Source: Dokdonella sp. (lineage in GTDB: Bacteria; Pseudomonadota; Gammaproteobacteria; Xanthomonadales; Rhodanobacteraceae). Taken from it: a stretch of 64,000 nt of DNA. A program made the translations under genes and the position numbers. Of the stretch, positions 39,865 through 49,131 are shown one piece after another. The stretch's first letter is position 1. The number at the start of each line of letters is the position of its first letter. Under the pieces are notes generated by a model. The model saw only the letters and a list, made by a program, of their open reading frames with translations. It searched no databases and was not told where the DNA came from. Location of the stretch: contig NZ_JAGIAG010000006.1 in the NCBI RefSeq assembly GCF_017744955.1, positions 186,001 through 250,000 of the forward strand. Direction: 5' to 3'.

Positions 39865-41388
39865 ATGTCCATGCGAATGATCGCGGTGATCCTGCTTGCC
39901 GCTACGCTTTCGTTTTCGGCACTAGCCAAGAGCACTGCCTCCCGCTCGTCCTCTCCCCTGTTGGCCGAAGAAGAAGACACGGTTCGGCAGGCAATCCGTC
40001 GAGCCTACTACCTCATCCAGGCGAACGACCTGCCCGGTGCCGCTGCGATCATCGACGAGGCGACGCGCTCGCCTGCATTCGCGAACTCACCCGCGGAGCA
40101 GCGCTATGCGGCCACTTTCCTCGCAGGCGCCATCGCTCTCGATCGAGGCGAGACCGAAACCGCGCATCGCTGGTTCGTGCTGGCCACGGAATTCAAGCAG
40201 TCCGACAGCAAGGACTGGCACAGCCGACTGCGAACCGCCTACGACCTCAAGGATTACGACGACTCCGCGCGCTGCGTCACGCAGATCGCGAAGCGTTGGC
40301 CCAAGACCCTCGTCGAGATCCGCGCGCAGGCCATATTCCGGATCGGCGTTCAGCTCAACGAAGAAAGAAAGGACGACGCATACCGGAACATGCTCGAAAG
40401 CCTCTTCGACGCCGGGTGGACAGGCAACGATGCGGACCCGGACGGGCTTTGGGCCGACCTGGCTCGTCTGCTGCTGGCGCGAGATGACGTCCGCAAGGCG
40501 AAGCAAGTGGCGTCGCATGTCCACTTGCCTCTCGAAGTCGTCGCGCTGCGCGCCGACCGGCGCTTCGATCGGATCACCCGGAAGGATCCGGAGGCGTTCC
40601 AGATCGCGCGCGCGATCGACTTCACGCTGAAAGCCACGGAAGCCGCGGTGCGCACCTCCCCCGATCGACTCCAACCGCTGATGAGGCTGCAGAGTCGTCT
40701 GTTTCAGTCCGCGCAGTTCGAACGGGCGATCTCGATCGCCGACGACGTCATCGCAAAGGCGGCCGCGGACGGCGGGTCGAAGGTCTACGAGGATTTCGAC
40801 GAATACTATGCCTGGATCCTCGATCAGCGAGCCGAAGCACTGGCCCGGCTCGGGCGTTGGGATGAAGCGCTGAAGCAACGCGAGAAGGCGGCGCGTCGCC
40901 CCGAGAGCGGACAGATGAACGTGAGCCAGGTGATCAACCTCGGCGAGCTCTACAACACACTCGGCCGCCCTCAGGATGCACTCGATACGATCACCGAAGT
41001 CGGCGCGATGAGCCCTTACGGGCGCATGCAGCTGGAAATGATTCGTCTGGATGCCTCGATGCAACGCAACGATGCGCAAGCCGTGGCGAACCATTTGGCC
41101 TTCATGCGAGAGCATCGTACCGACGCCATCGCCACTTGGCAGATGGCCTTGGTCATCACCGATGATCTGCAAGGCGCTGCAAATCTCCTGCTCGAACGCC
41201 TGAGGCGGGAAGATTGGCGCAATCAAGCGCTGGTGGACATCCAGGATTACATGGAACTTCCGTCCACTCCGATCCTCTCGAAACGCCGCCTGCAATGGAA
41301 GGCATTGCTGGCGAGACCCGAGGTGCGATCGGCGATCGAAAACGTCGGCCGGGTCGAACGCTACGAGATTCCCGGTCCCAGATCGTAG
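39865..41388 (+). CDS. Large exported helical-repeat protein, unknown
   Basis: A 507-residue exported protein. A signal peptide (about 1-21, ending ALA) is followed by helix pairs throughout, with TPR-like phrases (YAATFLAGAIALDRGETETAHRWF region near 80; ALARLGRWDEALKQREKA near 330). It probably forms a superhelical scaffold in the periplasm. No enzymatic motif is visible. A bidirectional hairpin separates it from convergent hutF. Confidence 0.72.
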   Translation: MSMRMIAVILLAATLSFSALAKSTASRSSSPLLAEEEDTVRQAIRRAYYLIQANDLPGAAAIIDEATRSPAFANSPAEQRYAATFLAGAIALDRGETETAHRWFVLATEFKQSDSKDWHSRLRTAYDLKDYDDSARCVTQIAKRWPKTLVEIRAQAIFRIGVQLNEERKDDAYRNMLESLFDAGWTGNDADPDGLWADLARLLLARDDVRKAKQVASHVHLPLEVVALRADRRFDRITRKDPEAFQIARAIDFTLKATEAAVRTSPDRLQPLMRLQSRLFQSAQFERAISIADDVIAKAAADGGSKVYEDFDEYYAWILDQRAEALARLGRWDEALKQREKAARRPESGQMNVSQVINLGELYNTLGRPQDALDTITEVGAMSPYGRMQLEMIRLDASMQRNDAQAVANHLAFMREHRTDAIATWQMALVITDDLQGAANLLLERLRREDWRNQALVDIQDYMELPSTPILSKRRLQWKALLARPEVRSAIENVGRVERYEIPGPRS

Positions 41389-41390
41389 AA

Positions 41391-41418
41391 ACCGGCGGGC
41401 ATGTCCGCCGGTCTATTT
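41391..41418. terminator. Bidirectional terminator between convergent genes
   Basis: ACCGGCGG (41391-41398) and CCGCCGGT (41405-41412) form a perfect 8-bp stem with a 6-nt loop, followed by CTATTT on the plus strand and TTTCT on the minus strand. The stop codon of hutF is at 41413-41415. Confidence 0.7.
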
Positions 41419-42783
41419 CAAGCGTTCGACGACCTCGCGATAGCGCGCCGCGATGCGTTCCTCGTCGCGATGACGGAAATCGCGCACGACCCAGCGCCCG
41501 GCGACCATCACGTCGCGCACTAGGTTGGTGTTGCCGGCGAAGATCCAGCTGTCGATGGCGTGCGCGGCGTCGCGGCCCGCCAGCAGCGGAGAATTCTCGT
41601 CCAGCACGAGCAGATCCGCCCGCGCAGCGGGCTCGCCGGGAACCGCGCCGAAACGTCCGATCGCCACGCCGCTGGCCCGCGCCCCGCCGGTCAGCGTCAG
41701 CGCGAACAGGCGCTCGCCGGTGCTCGGCGTCGCCGCGCTCGCGCTGACGTTGCGGTGTCGCGTGATCAGGCGCTGGCCGTACTCGAGCCAGCGCAGCTCC
41801 TCGACCGGCGACACCGAGATGTGGCTGTCGGAGCCGATGCCGATCGCGCCGCCGGCGTCGAGGTAGGTCTGCAACGGGAACAGGCCGTCGCCGAGGTTCG
41901 CCTCGGTGGTCGGGCACAGGCCGGCTACTGCGCCGGTCGCGGCGAGTGCGCGCGTTTCCTGCTCGGTCATGTGCGTGGCATGCACGAGGCACCAGCGCGC
42001 GTCGACCGGCGCGTGGCCGAGCAGCCATTCGACCGGCCGCGCGTCGCGGATCGCGAGGCTGTCCTGCACTTCGCCGATCTGCTCGGCGATATGGATGTGG
42101 ATGGGACGATCCTGCGCCAGGGCGTCGCCCAGCACGACACGCAACGCCTCCTGCGGCACCGCGCGCAACGAGTGCAGCGCGATGCCGACACGCAGCATCG
42201 GCGACTGCGACGCGCTCAGCCGTTCGAGCAGGCGCAGGTAGGCGTCGACCTCGTGGCCGAAGCGGCGCTGCCGCTCGCCGAGCGGCCGGCCGTCGAAGCC
42301 GCCGGTCATGTACAAGGTCGGCAGCAGGGTCAGACCGATGCCGGCCTCCTGCGCCGCTTCGATCAACGCCAGCGACATCGCCGCCGCGTCGGCGTAGGGG
42401 CGCCCGTCTGGCTGATGGTGCAGATAGTGGAACTCGCACACCTGCGTGTAGCCGGCCTTCAGCATCTCGACGTAGAGCTGCGCCGCGATCGCGCGCAGCT
42501 GGTCCGGCCCGATGCGGCCGGCGAACTGGTACATGACCTCGCGCCAGCTCCAGAAACTGTCCTCGGAATGGCCTCTCCTCTCCGCCAACCCCGCCATCGC
42601 GCGCTGGAATGCGTGCGAATGCAGGTTCGGCAGGCCCGGCACGACGTAGCGCCCCAGCCGCTCGGCGCCGTCCGTACCCGCGACAGCGGCCGGTACGAAA
42701 CGGTCGCCGTCGACCTCGAATCGAGCACGCTCGACCCAGCCGCTGTGCGGCATCCATCCGGAATCGGCAAAATACGCAGGCAT
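41413..42783 (-). CDS. hutF: Formimidoylglutamate deiminase
   Basis: A 456-residue amidohydrolase converting N-formimidoyl-glutamate to N-formyl-glutamate and ammonia. This is the branch of histidine degradation that needs HutG (formylglutamate amidohydrolase), not seen here. Zinc ligands are in [13 protein letters not shown] (HxH, about 54-56), HIHIAEQ (about 238) and the late SDSH. The [10 protein letters not shown] phrase is diagnostic for HutF. The frame is open far upstream across hutI, but the protein starts at 42783. It is divergent from hutI. Confidence 0.95.
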   Translation of the reverse strand: MPAYFADSGWMPHSGWVERARFEVDGDRFVPAAVAGTDGAERLGRYVVPGLPNLHSHAFQRAMAGLAERRGHSEDSFWSWREVMYQFAGRIGPDQLRAIAAQLYVEMLKAGYTQVCEFHYLHHQPDGRPYADAAAMSLALIEAAQEAGIGLTLLPTLYMTGGFDGRPLGERQRRFGHEVDAYLRLLERLSASQSPMLRVGIALHSLRAVPQEALRVVLGDALAQDRPIHIHIAEQIGEVQDSLAIRDARPVEWLLGHAPVDARWCLVHATHMTEQETRALAATGAVAGLCPTTEANLGDGLFPLQTYLDAGGAIGIGSDSHISVSPVEELRWLEYGQRLITRHRNVSASAATPSTGERLFALTLTGGARASGVAIGRFGAVPGEPAARADLLVLDENSPLLAGRDAAHAIDSWIFAGNTNLVRDVMVAGRWVVRDFRHRDEERIAARYREVVERLK

Positions 42784-42796
42784 CGGAATTTTTCCG
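42784..42796. promoter_or_regulatory. Palindrome in hutF-hutI divergent promoter region
   Basis: CGGAA-TTT-TTCCG is a perfect 13-bp palindrome immediately upstream of hutF and 60 bases before hutI. In a 72-bp divergent intergenic region it is a natural operator candidate, though it does not resemble the known HutC site. Confidence 0.4.
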
Positions 42797-42855
42797 CAGT
42801 CGTCGAACGCACGCAGCCTAGCGAGCGGCGCGGCGTCTCGCCAGATGGAGTGTTC

Positions 42856-44100
42856 ATGCCGAACGCGCAATGGGATGGCCTGCTGCTCGACGCGAGCCTG
42901 GCCACGATGGACCGGACGGGCACGCCGTACGGCCTGATCGAGAACGGTGCGCTGGCCTGGAAGGACGGCGCGATCGTCTTCGCCGGCGCGCAGCGCGATC
43001 TCGGCGAAGCGCCCGAGCGCCTCGCGGCCGAGGTCGCCTCGGCCGGCGGTGCGCTGGTCACGCCGGGCCTGATCGACTGCCATACGCACCTGGTGTTCGG
43101 CGGCGACCGCGCCGACGAATTCGAGAAACGCCTGAACGGCGCCAGCTACGAGGAGATCGCGCGCAGCGGCGGCGGCATCCTGTCCAGCGTGCGCGCCACG
43201 CGCGCCGCCGGCGAGGACGAACTGCTCGCGCAGTCGCTGCCGCGCGCGAGCGCCCTGCTCGCCGACGGCGTCACCACGGTCGAGATCAAGTCCGGCTACG
43301 GCCTCGACCTCGACAGCGAGCTGAAGATGCTGCGCGTCGCGCGCCGCATCGGCGGCGAACTCGGCATCGGTGCCAGCACCACCCTGCTCGCCGCGCATGC
43401 GCTGCCGCCGGAGTTCAAGGACCGCGCCGACGACTACGTCGAGCTGATCTGCACGCAGATCCTGCCCGCCGCCGCGCGAGAAGGACTGGCCGACATGGTC
43501 GACGCGTTCTGCGAGCGCATCGCGTTCTCGCCGGCGCAGACGCGCCGCGTGTTCGAGCGCGCGCGCGAGCTCGGCCTGCCGGTCAAGCTGCACGCGGATC
43601 AGTTGTCCGACCTCGGCGGCGCCGCGCTGGCGGCCGAATTCGGCGCGCGCTCGGCCGAACATCTGGAACACACCAGCGAAGCCGGCGTGCGCGCGATGGC
43701 CGCGGCCGGCACGGTGGCCGTGCTGCTGCCGGGTGCGTTCTACGCGCTGCGCGAGACGCAGCCGCCGCCGATCGCGCAGTTTCGCGAGCACGGCGTCGCG
43801 ATGGCGGTCGCCAGCGATCTCAATCCCGGCACCTCGCCGCTGCTGTCGCTGCGGCTGGCGCTGAACATGGCCTGCATCGAATTGCGCCTGACGCCGGAAG
43901 AAGCCTTGTGCGGCGCGACGGTGCACGCCGCGCGTGCGCTCGGGTTGGACGATCGAGGCGCCTTGAAGACCGGACTGCGCGCGGACTTCACGATCTGGAA
44001 CGCGCGCCGTCCGGCCGAGCTGTGCTACTGGATCGGCGGCGGCCTCGCGCGCGAGGTGCGCGTCGGCGGACGCGCGGTGCGGACGACGGCGACGCGATGA
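42856..44100 (+). CDS. hutI: Imidazolonepropionase
   Basis: A 414-residue amidohydrolase opening imidazolonepropionate to formimidoylglutamate. Metal ligands are HTH in [10 protein letters not shown] (about 75-77), His in LAAHALP (about 180), His in VKLHADQ (about 246) and Asp in SDLNPG (about 321). GGAG five bases before ATG 42856 fixes the start. It overlaps the following gene as ATGA, so the downstream two genes are probably read with hut. Confidence 0.96.
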   Translation: MPNAQWDGLLLDASLATMDRTGTPYGLIENGALAWKDGAIVFAGAQRDLGEAPERLAAEVASAGGALVTPGLIDCHTHLVFGGDRADEFEKRLNGASYEEIARSGGGILSSVRATRAAGEDELLAQSLPRASALLADGVTTVEIKSGYGLDLDSELKMLRVARRIGGELGIGASTTLLAAHALPPEFKDRADDYVELICTQILPAAAREGLADMVDAFCERIAFSPAQTRRVFERARELGLPVKLHADQLSDLGGAALAAEFGARSAEHLEHTSEAGVRAMAAAGTVAVLLPGAFYALRETQPPPIAQFREHGVAMAVASDLNPGTSPLLSLRLALNMACIELRLTPEEALCGATVHAARALGLDDRGALKTGLRADFTIWNARRPAELCYWIGGGLAREVRVGGRAVRTTATR

Positions 44101-44426
44101 CCACCGCGCTGGCGATCGAAGTCGTCGACGAGGTGATCGACGCGAACGTGCGCTGCACCGGCTGCGAGGCGGTCTGCTGCCGCCTGCCGGTGCTGCTGAT
44201 GCCCGGTGACGCGGTGCCGCTCTGGGCGATCGACGTCGACGAATACGGCCTCGAACACATGGCGCAGCGCGACGACGGCTGGTGCACCGCGCTCGACCGC
44301 GACACGATGCGCTGCACGATCTACGCGCAGCGCCCGCAAGTCTGCCGCGACTTCGCGATGGGCGGCGCCGGTTGCCTGATCGAACGCGCCGAGTGGTACG
44401 GCGACGCCGCGTCGAAATGCGGCTGA
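44097..44426 (+). CDS. YkgJ family cysteine-cluster protein
   Basis: A 109-residue protein with the YkgJ/UPF0153 cysteine pattern: CTGCEAVCC (about 20-28), CTAL (about 63), CTIY (about 73), CRDF and a late CL. It probably binds a metal or Fe-S centre. The start overlaps the hutI stop (ATGA) and its stop overlaps the next start (TGATG), so three genes form a tightly coupled unit. The role in histidine use is unknown. Confidence 0.82.
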   Translation: MTTALAIEVVDEVIDANVRCTGCEAVCCRLPVLLMPGDAVPLWAIDVDEYGLEHMAQRDDGWCTALDRDTMRCTIYAQRPQVCRDFAMGGAGCLIERAEWYGDAASKCG

Positions 44427-45625
44427 TGACGGACGCCGCTACGCAGGCCCAGGACTTCGACGCGATCGTCATCGGCGGCGGCGCCGCCGGGCTGATGTGC
44501 GCGCTGGTCGCCGGCCAGCGCGGCCGCCGCGTGCTGGTGGTCGAGCACGCCAACCGCGTCGGCAAGAAGATCCTGATGTCCGGCGGCGGCCGCTGCAACT
44601 TCACCAATCTCGGCGCCGCGCCGCGCAATTTCCTCTCCGCCAATCCGCACTACTGCAAGTCGGCGCTGGCGCGCTATACGCCGGCCGACTTCGTCGCGAT
44701 GGTCGAACGGCACCGCATCGCCTATCACGAGAAGGAACTCGGCCAGCTGTTCTGCGACGAGTCGTCCAAGCAGATCGTGCGCATGCTGCTCGACGAATGC
44801 GCCGCCGGCAACGTGCGCATCGAGACGAACTGCTCGGTGACGGGCGTGCAGCATCGCGACGACCGCTTCCGCGTCGCCACCACCGCGGGCCACGCCGTTG
44901 CGCCGTCGCTGGTCGTCGCCAGCGGCGGCCTGTCGATCCCGAGCATGGGCGCGAGCGGCTTCGGCTACGAACTGGCGCGCCAGTTCGGGCATCGCGTGCT
45001 GCCGACGCGGGCCGGCCTGGTGCCGCTGACCTTGAGCGGCAAACCGCTGGAACGGCTCGCCGATCTCGCCGGCGTCTCGTTTCCGGTCGAGGCGCGCTGC
45101 AACGGCACCAGTTTCCGCAACGCCATGCTGATTACGCATCGCGGCGTCAGCGGGCCGGCGATCCTGCAGATTTCCTCGTACTGGACTCCCGGCGACGAGC
45201 TGCGCCTGGATCTGCTGCCGGGGCTCGACGCGTTCGATTGGCTGCGCGCGCAGCAGGCCGAACGGCCGGCGGCGGAACTGCGCACCGTGTTCGCCGACGC
45301 GCTGCCGAAGCGCTATGCGCAGCGTCTGTGCGAGATCGCGTTCGCCAGCAAGCCGATGCGCCAGTACCGCGAAGCGGAGCTGCGCGACATCGCCGCGCAG
45401 CTCGCCGACTGGCCAGTCGTCGCGAGCGGAACCGAAGGCTACCGCACGGCCGAGGTCACGCTCGGCGGCGTCGACACCAACGAACTGTCCTCGTCGACGA
45501 TGCAGTCGCGACACGTGCCTGGGCTGTACTTCATCGGCGAAGTCGTCGACGTGACCGGCTGGCTCGGCGGTTACAACTTCCAATGGGCCTGGGCTTCGGG
45601 ACAAGCCTGCGGCAACGTGCTGTAG
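44426..45625 (+). CDS. BaiN/HI0933-type FAD-dependent oxidoreductase
   Basis: A 399-residue flavoprotein of the YhiN/HI0933/BaiN family. The FAD motif IVIGGGAAGL lies at about 14-23, the family-specific VGKKILMSGGGRCNFTN at about 45-61, and C-terminal EVVDVTGWLGGYNFQWAWASG closes the FAD site. Some members reduce bile-acid-like enones. ATG 44426 overlaps the YkgJ stop; an alternative ATG at 44417 adds three residues. It is the last gene of the hutI unit. Confidence 0.92.
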   Translation: MTDAATQAQDFDAIVIGGGAAGLMCALVAGQRGRRVLVVEHANRVGKKILMSGGGRCNFTNLGAAPRNFLSANPHYCKSALARYTPADFVAMVERHRIAYHEKELGQLFCDESSKQIVRMLLDECAAGNVRIETNCSVTGVQHRDDRFRVATTAGHAVAPSLVVASGGLSIPSMGASGFGYELARQFGHRVLPTRAGLVPLTLSGKPLERLADLAGVSFPVEARCNGTSFRNAMLITHRGVSGPAILQISSYWTPGDELRLDLLPGLDAFDWLRAQQAERPAAELRTVFADALPKRYAQRLCEIAFASKPMRQYREAELRDIAAQLADWPVVASGTEGYRTAEVTLGGVDTNELSSSTMQSRHVPGLYFIGEVVDVTGWLGGYNFQWAWASGQACGNVL

Positions 45626-45707
45626 GCGAGCGTTCATCCCTCGGCGGAACCTGACCGTCCATCGAAGGTCGGAACATTCGAAGGCCCACGATGACGGAGG
45701 TGTCGCC

Positions 45708-45914
45708 ATGTCCTCAGTCGTAGAGATTCGTTGCCCGCAGTGCCAGAGCGACTTCGTCGACAGTCGCGCCGACTGGAAGGAAGAAGACGTCGCCCGCTGC
45801 CCGAAGTGCGGTACGAACGTCGCCGTGCGCGGATCGGAAATCGAATCCGCCGGGAACGGCCACGTCGTGCATGCGCAGCCGACGGTGCCGACGCCGACGG
45901 ACCGAACGGACTGA
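45708..45914 (+). CDS. Small zinc-ribbon protein
   Basis: A 68-residue protein with two CxxC pairs (RCPQCQ at about 8-13, RCPKCG at about 30-35) forming one zinc ribbon, and a disordered tail rich in Pro/Thr. GGAGGTG precedes the ATG. It is a likely nucleic-acid or protein-binding adaptor; no partner is apparent. Confidence 0.7.
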   Translation: MSSVVEIRCPQCQSDFVDSRADWKEEDVARCPKCGTNVAVRGSEIESAGNGHVVHAQPTVPTPTDRTD

Positions 45915-45929
45915 GCACTTTCCGCGCTC

Positions 45930-45943
45930 GTTCCGCTAACGGA
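45930..45943 (+). repeat. Short palindrome TTCCG-CTAA-CGGAA
   Basis: A perfect 5-bp stem with a 4-nt loop, followed by TTTG, between the zinc-ribbon gene and the first EF-hand gene. A partial third arm (AGCGGAA) recurs at 45973. It may be a weak terminator or a protein-binding site. Confidence 0.35.
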
Positions 45944-46040
45944 ATTTGCACGTCATGTTATTGATTCCATAGCGGAAAAATTCACCGCCGATTCAATGGG
46001 CAAGTGCCACCGTGAAGCTTCGATCACACCGGAGGCTGTC

Positions 46041-46394
46041 ATGAAGAATTCCATGCCCATCGTCGCAGGAATCGCTCTTGCGCTCGCCGTACCTGCCGCG
46101 TTCGCACAAAGCGGCAGCGCACCGCCGATGAACGAGCAGCAGCAAGTGGAGCAGACGCAGCAGGAGCTGCAGAATCGCGCGAACGAACACGCGGCGATGC
46201 CCGTTCCGTTCGATCAGCTCGACGTCAAGAAGGCCGGCTATCTGAGCAAGGACGACGCGAAGAACGACGCCTGGCTGTCGCGCAATTTCCGCATGTGCGA
46301 CACCGACAAGAACGATCAGGTCTCGCGCGCCGAGTACACGGCGTGCACCGCCAAGGCGCACAAGCCGTCGAAGATGGACAAGATGGAAGAATGA
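46041..46394 (+). CDS. Exported EF-hand protein, copy 1
   Basis: A 117-residue exported protein. A signal peptide (about 1-22, ending AFA) is followed by a Gln/Glu-rich helix and a C-terminal EF-hand-like pair. The calcium loop is DTDKNDQVSRAEY (about 92-104), with Asp at positions 1 and 3 and Glu at 12; the first loop is degenerate (LDVKKAGYLSKDDAK). GGAGG before ATG 46041 fixes the start. A paralogue follows. Confidence 0.78.
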   Translation: MKNSMPIVAGIALALAVPAAFAQSGSAPPMNEQQQVEQTQQELQNRANEHAAMPVPFDQLDVKKAGYLSKDDAKNDAWLSRNFRMCDTDKNDQVSRAEYTACTAKAHKPSKMDKMEE

Positions 46395-46560
46395 TCCATC
46401 GGAATGCGACGCGCGCCGATGTGAGCGGCGAAGTCCGTGGACGGTCGAATCGCCATCGGCTCGAGCCCCGGATGAACCTGATGTCATGCGCCACACCGGT
46501 ATTGCGGGTGTAGCATCGGTCGCGGGCGTGACTTGCGCCCCGACTGCAATGGAGAGTGAC

Positions 46561-46884
46561 ATGAGGAAATCGATATCGTTGCCGGCAACGGCGATCGTGC
46601 TCGCCCTCGGCGCTTCGACCGCATTCGCCGGGTCGGGAATTTCTCCGCCGATGAACCTGCAGGCGCTCGATTGGGGCAGGCAGGTGAAGCAGCAGGAGCA
46701 CTCGAATCAAGGGTCGAGGACCACGGTTTCGTTCGACCAGCTCGATCTCAAGCAGGCCGGTTACGTGACCCGCGGCGACAGCGAGAATCATTCCTGGCTG
46801 TCGCGCCATTTCCGCCAATGCGACACCAACGGCGACGAGCAGGTCTCGCGCGCCGAATACGCGGCGTGCACGACCCGGCAGTAA
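46561..46884 (+). CDS. Exported EF-hand protein, copy 2
   Basis: A 107-residue paralogue of the preceding protein: signal peptide (about 1-22), SPPMN motif at the mature N-terminus, and the calcium loop DTNGDEQVSRAEY (about 89-101). Shared phrases (FDQLDLKQAGY; WLSRHFRQCDT) run the length of both, so this is a tandem duplication. GGAG six bases before the ATG. The 166-bp gap suggests a separate promoter is possible. Confidence 0.78.
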   Translation: MRKSISLPATAIVLALGASTAFAGSGISPPMNLQALDWGRQVKQQEHSNQGSRTTVSFDQLDLKQAGYVTRGDSENHSWLSRHFRQCDTNGDEQVSRAEYAACTTRQ

Positions 46885-46921
46885 AGCCCTTCATTCACTC
46901 ATCCGCCGGCTGCTGCGCCGG

Positions 46922-46970
46922 AGCCGGACACCGCCTGCCTTCTTCGGTTCGCTCGTGGTGTCCGGCTTTC
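46922..46970 (+). terminator. Stem-loop after EF-hand copy 2
   Basis: AGCCGGACACC (46922-46932) pairs perfectly with GGTGTCCGGCT (46957-46967), followed by TTC. The 24-nt loop is long, so this could be a terminator or a processed 3' structure. Confidence 0.5.
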
Positions 46971-47151
46971 GCTCGTGTCCGCGGCTGCGGTTTCGGCCAT
47001 GCGGCCGTTCCAGTCGACGCAGGTCGCGCAAGCCGCATGTGGACCGTCTCGTTCTCCGTGTTCGGAGCGCGATCGTCCAGTTCTGGAGCGTTCGCGGAAC
47101 GCCTCCTCTCCTTGCCCGCCCGTTTGCGCATCAGCCATGCGTCCGGATCGG

Positions 47152-48096
47152 TCATGGATTCATGGGTTTCGTTGCTGCGCTCGTCGCGGCGGCCGTAGCG
47201 CCGGACGCCGCCAGAAGGCGCGCGTAGGTCGCGTCCTTCTCCGCCCAGAGCGCATTCATCCAGGCCTGGAAGCGTTCGCGGAACGCGTCGTCGTTCTGGT
47301 AGTCGCCGTCGACGAATTCGCGCGGGATCGGTCGCTCGCACACGTCGATGCACACCTCGCCGACGCGGTCGGCGAACAGGTCGAGCAAGGTCGGACGTCG
47401 ATCCGGATAGACCACGGTCACGTCGAGGATGCCCTGCAGTCCGTCGCCCATCGCCTCGATCACGAAGGCGACGCCGCCGGACTTGGGTTTCAGCAGATGT
47501 CGATACGGCGAGGACTGCGCCGCGTGCTTCGCCGGCGTGTAGCGCGTGCCCTCGACGAAGTTCATCACCGCCACCGGAATCGCGCGGAACTTGGCGCAGG
47601 CGCGCCGCGTCGCCGCGATGTCGCGCCCGGCCAGTTCCGGCCGCCGCTCGATCTGCTCGCGCGTGTAGCGGCGCATGAACGGAAAATCCAGCGCCCACCA
47701 AGCGAGGCCGAGCACCGGAATCCAGAACAGCTCGCTCTTCAGGAAGAACCGCAGCAGCGGGATGCGCCGGTTGAACACCTTCTGCAGCACCGGAATGTCG
47801 ACCCAGCTCTGGTGATTGGCGAGGACGAGGTAATGGCCGTCGTATTGCAGGGTCGCCGCCTCGTCGACGACGACGAAGCGCGTACGCGTGAAGCCGGCGA
47901 TCAGGCGGCTGTTGACGCCGATCCAGCTCTCGGCGAGCCCGGTCAGCCAAGGATCGCAGATCCGTCGCACCGCCCTGAACGGCAAGGCGACCTTGATCAG
48001 CGCCACCGCCAGCAGCGGCAGCGCGTGCAGGACGGTGCTCGCGGCGATCAGCACGGCGGCGAGGGTCACGCGCAGGAAAACCGGCAATGCTCGCAT
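47152..48096 (-). CDS. Lysophospholipid acyltransferase (PlsC/YihG-like)
   Basis: A 314-residue membrane acyltransferase of the LPLAT superfamily. N-terminal hydrophobic segments precede the catalytic NHQSWVDI motif (Hx4D, about 94-101) and the acceptor-binding FVEGTRYT motif (about 180-187). Length and FVEGTR variant fit the YihG/PlsC-like acyltransferases that transfer acyl chains to lysophospholipids. The start at 48096 gives a normal N-terminus. Confidence 0.9.
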   Translation of the reverse strand: MRALPVFLRVTLAAVLIAASTVLHALPLLAVALIKVALPFRAVRRICDPWLTGLAESWIGVNSRLIAGFTRTRFVVVDEAATLQYDGHYLVLANHQSWVDIPVLQKVFNRRIPLLRFFLKSELFWIPVLGLAWWALDFPFMRRYTREQIERRPELAGRDIAATRRACAKFRAIPVAVMNFVEGTRYTPAKHAAQSSPYRHLLKPKSGGVAFVIEAMGDGLQGILDVTVVYPDRRPTLLDLFADRVGEVCIDVCERPIPREFVDGDYQNDDAFRERFQAWMNALWAEKDATYARLLAASGATAAATSAATKPMNP

Positions 48097-48207
48097 TCGC
48101 CTCCCGACAGTCGACGATCCGGTCAGCCTAGCGGCGATCGGCGCGCATGGCGAGCACGGCATGCGCTACCCTTGCCGCCGCTGTTCACCATCCACCGGGG
48201 AAATCGA

Positions 48208-49131
48208 ATGGAAAGCACGTTCTTGAGCCGCCTCGCGCTGGCGGCCGCGTTCTGCGTGGGCGCCGTTCCGGCGTCGCACGCCCAGCAGGAAGCCGCACCG
48301 GAGGCGCCGGCCGCAGCCGCGCAAGCGAATGCCGACGGCCCGTGGGAGAAAGCCGCGCAAGCCATGCAGCCCGGCCCGCGCAAGGTCGCGCTGTCGAACC
48401 AGGCCATGTTGAACCTCCCCGAAGGCTACGGCTTCGTTCCGCCGGCCCAGGGCAAGGCCTTGATGGAGGCAATGGGCAACAGCATCGGCGACACCTTCCT
48501 CGGCCTGATCGTACCGATCGGCGAGGAAAGCGAATGGATGGCGACGATCGACTTCGAGGACGCCGGCTACATCAAGGACGACGACGCCCAGCACTGGAAG
48601 GCCGACGAACTGCTCGACGAACTCAAGCAAGGCACCGAAGCCGGCAACGAACGCCGCACGCGGCTCGGCTTCTCGCCGCTCGAAGTCACGCACTGGATCG
48701 AGCCGCCCGCGTACGAGTCCGCCACCCAGCGCCTGGTGTGGTCGGTGGAGCTGCGCGAGAAGAGCGCTCCGGCCGGAACCGACAACACGGTCAACTACAA
48801 CACCTACGTGCTCGGACGCGAGGGATACGTCTCGCTGGACTTCATCACGTCCGAGTCGCGCATCGAGGCCGAGAAGCCGATCGCCAAGCAGCTGCTCGGC
48901 TCGATCGCGTTCAACGAAGGCCGGCGCTACGCCGACTTCAACGCGTCCACCGACAAGGTCGCCGAATACGGCCTGGCCGCGCTGATCGGCGGCGTGGCGG
49001 CGAAGAAGCTCGGCCTGTTCGCGCTGGCCGGCGCGTTGTTCGCGAAGTTCTTCAAGCTGATCGCGGTCGGCGTGGTCGCCGTCGGCGCCGCGGTGCGCAA
49101 GTTCTTCTTCGGCCGCAAGACCTCGCCGTGA
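48208..49131 (+). CDS. Exported DUF2167 protein
   Basis: A 307-residue DUF2167 membrane-associated protein. A signal peptide (about 1-26) leads into a periplasmic beta domain (about 60-235), and one or two C-terminal helices (about 255-295) anchor it. GTG of the site-2-protease gene overlaps its stop (GTGA), predicting translational coupling. The family is widespread but uncharacterised; the pairing hints that the protease processes or is partnered by it. Confidence 0.88.
   Translation: MESTFLSRLALAAAFCVGAVPASHAQQEAAPEAPAAAAQANADGPWEKAAQAMQPGPRKVALSNQAMLNLPEGYGFVPPAQGKALMEAMGNSIGDTFLGLIVPIGEESEWMATIDFEDAGYIKDDDAQHWKADELLDELKQGTEAGNERRTRLGFSPLEVTHWIEPPAYESATQRLVWSVELREKSAPAGTDNTVNYNTYVLGREGYVSLDFITSESRIEAEKPIAKQLLGSIAFNEGRRYADFNASTDKVAEYGLAALIGGVAAKKLGLFALAGALFAKFFKLIAVGVVAVGAAVRKFFFGRKTSP

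Noticed and set aside
42784..44643. Long upstream extension of the hutF frame across hutI (1076 codons in total)
   Set aside because: The extension is antisense to hutI and full of Arg/Ala repeats; HutF homology starts at 42783.
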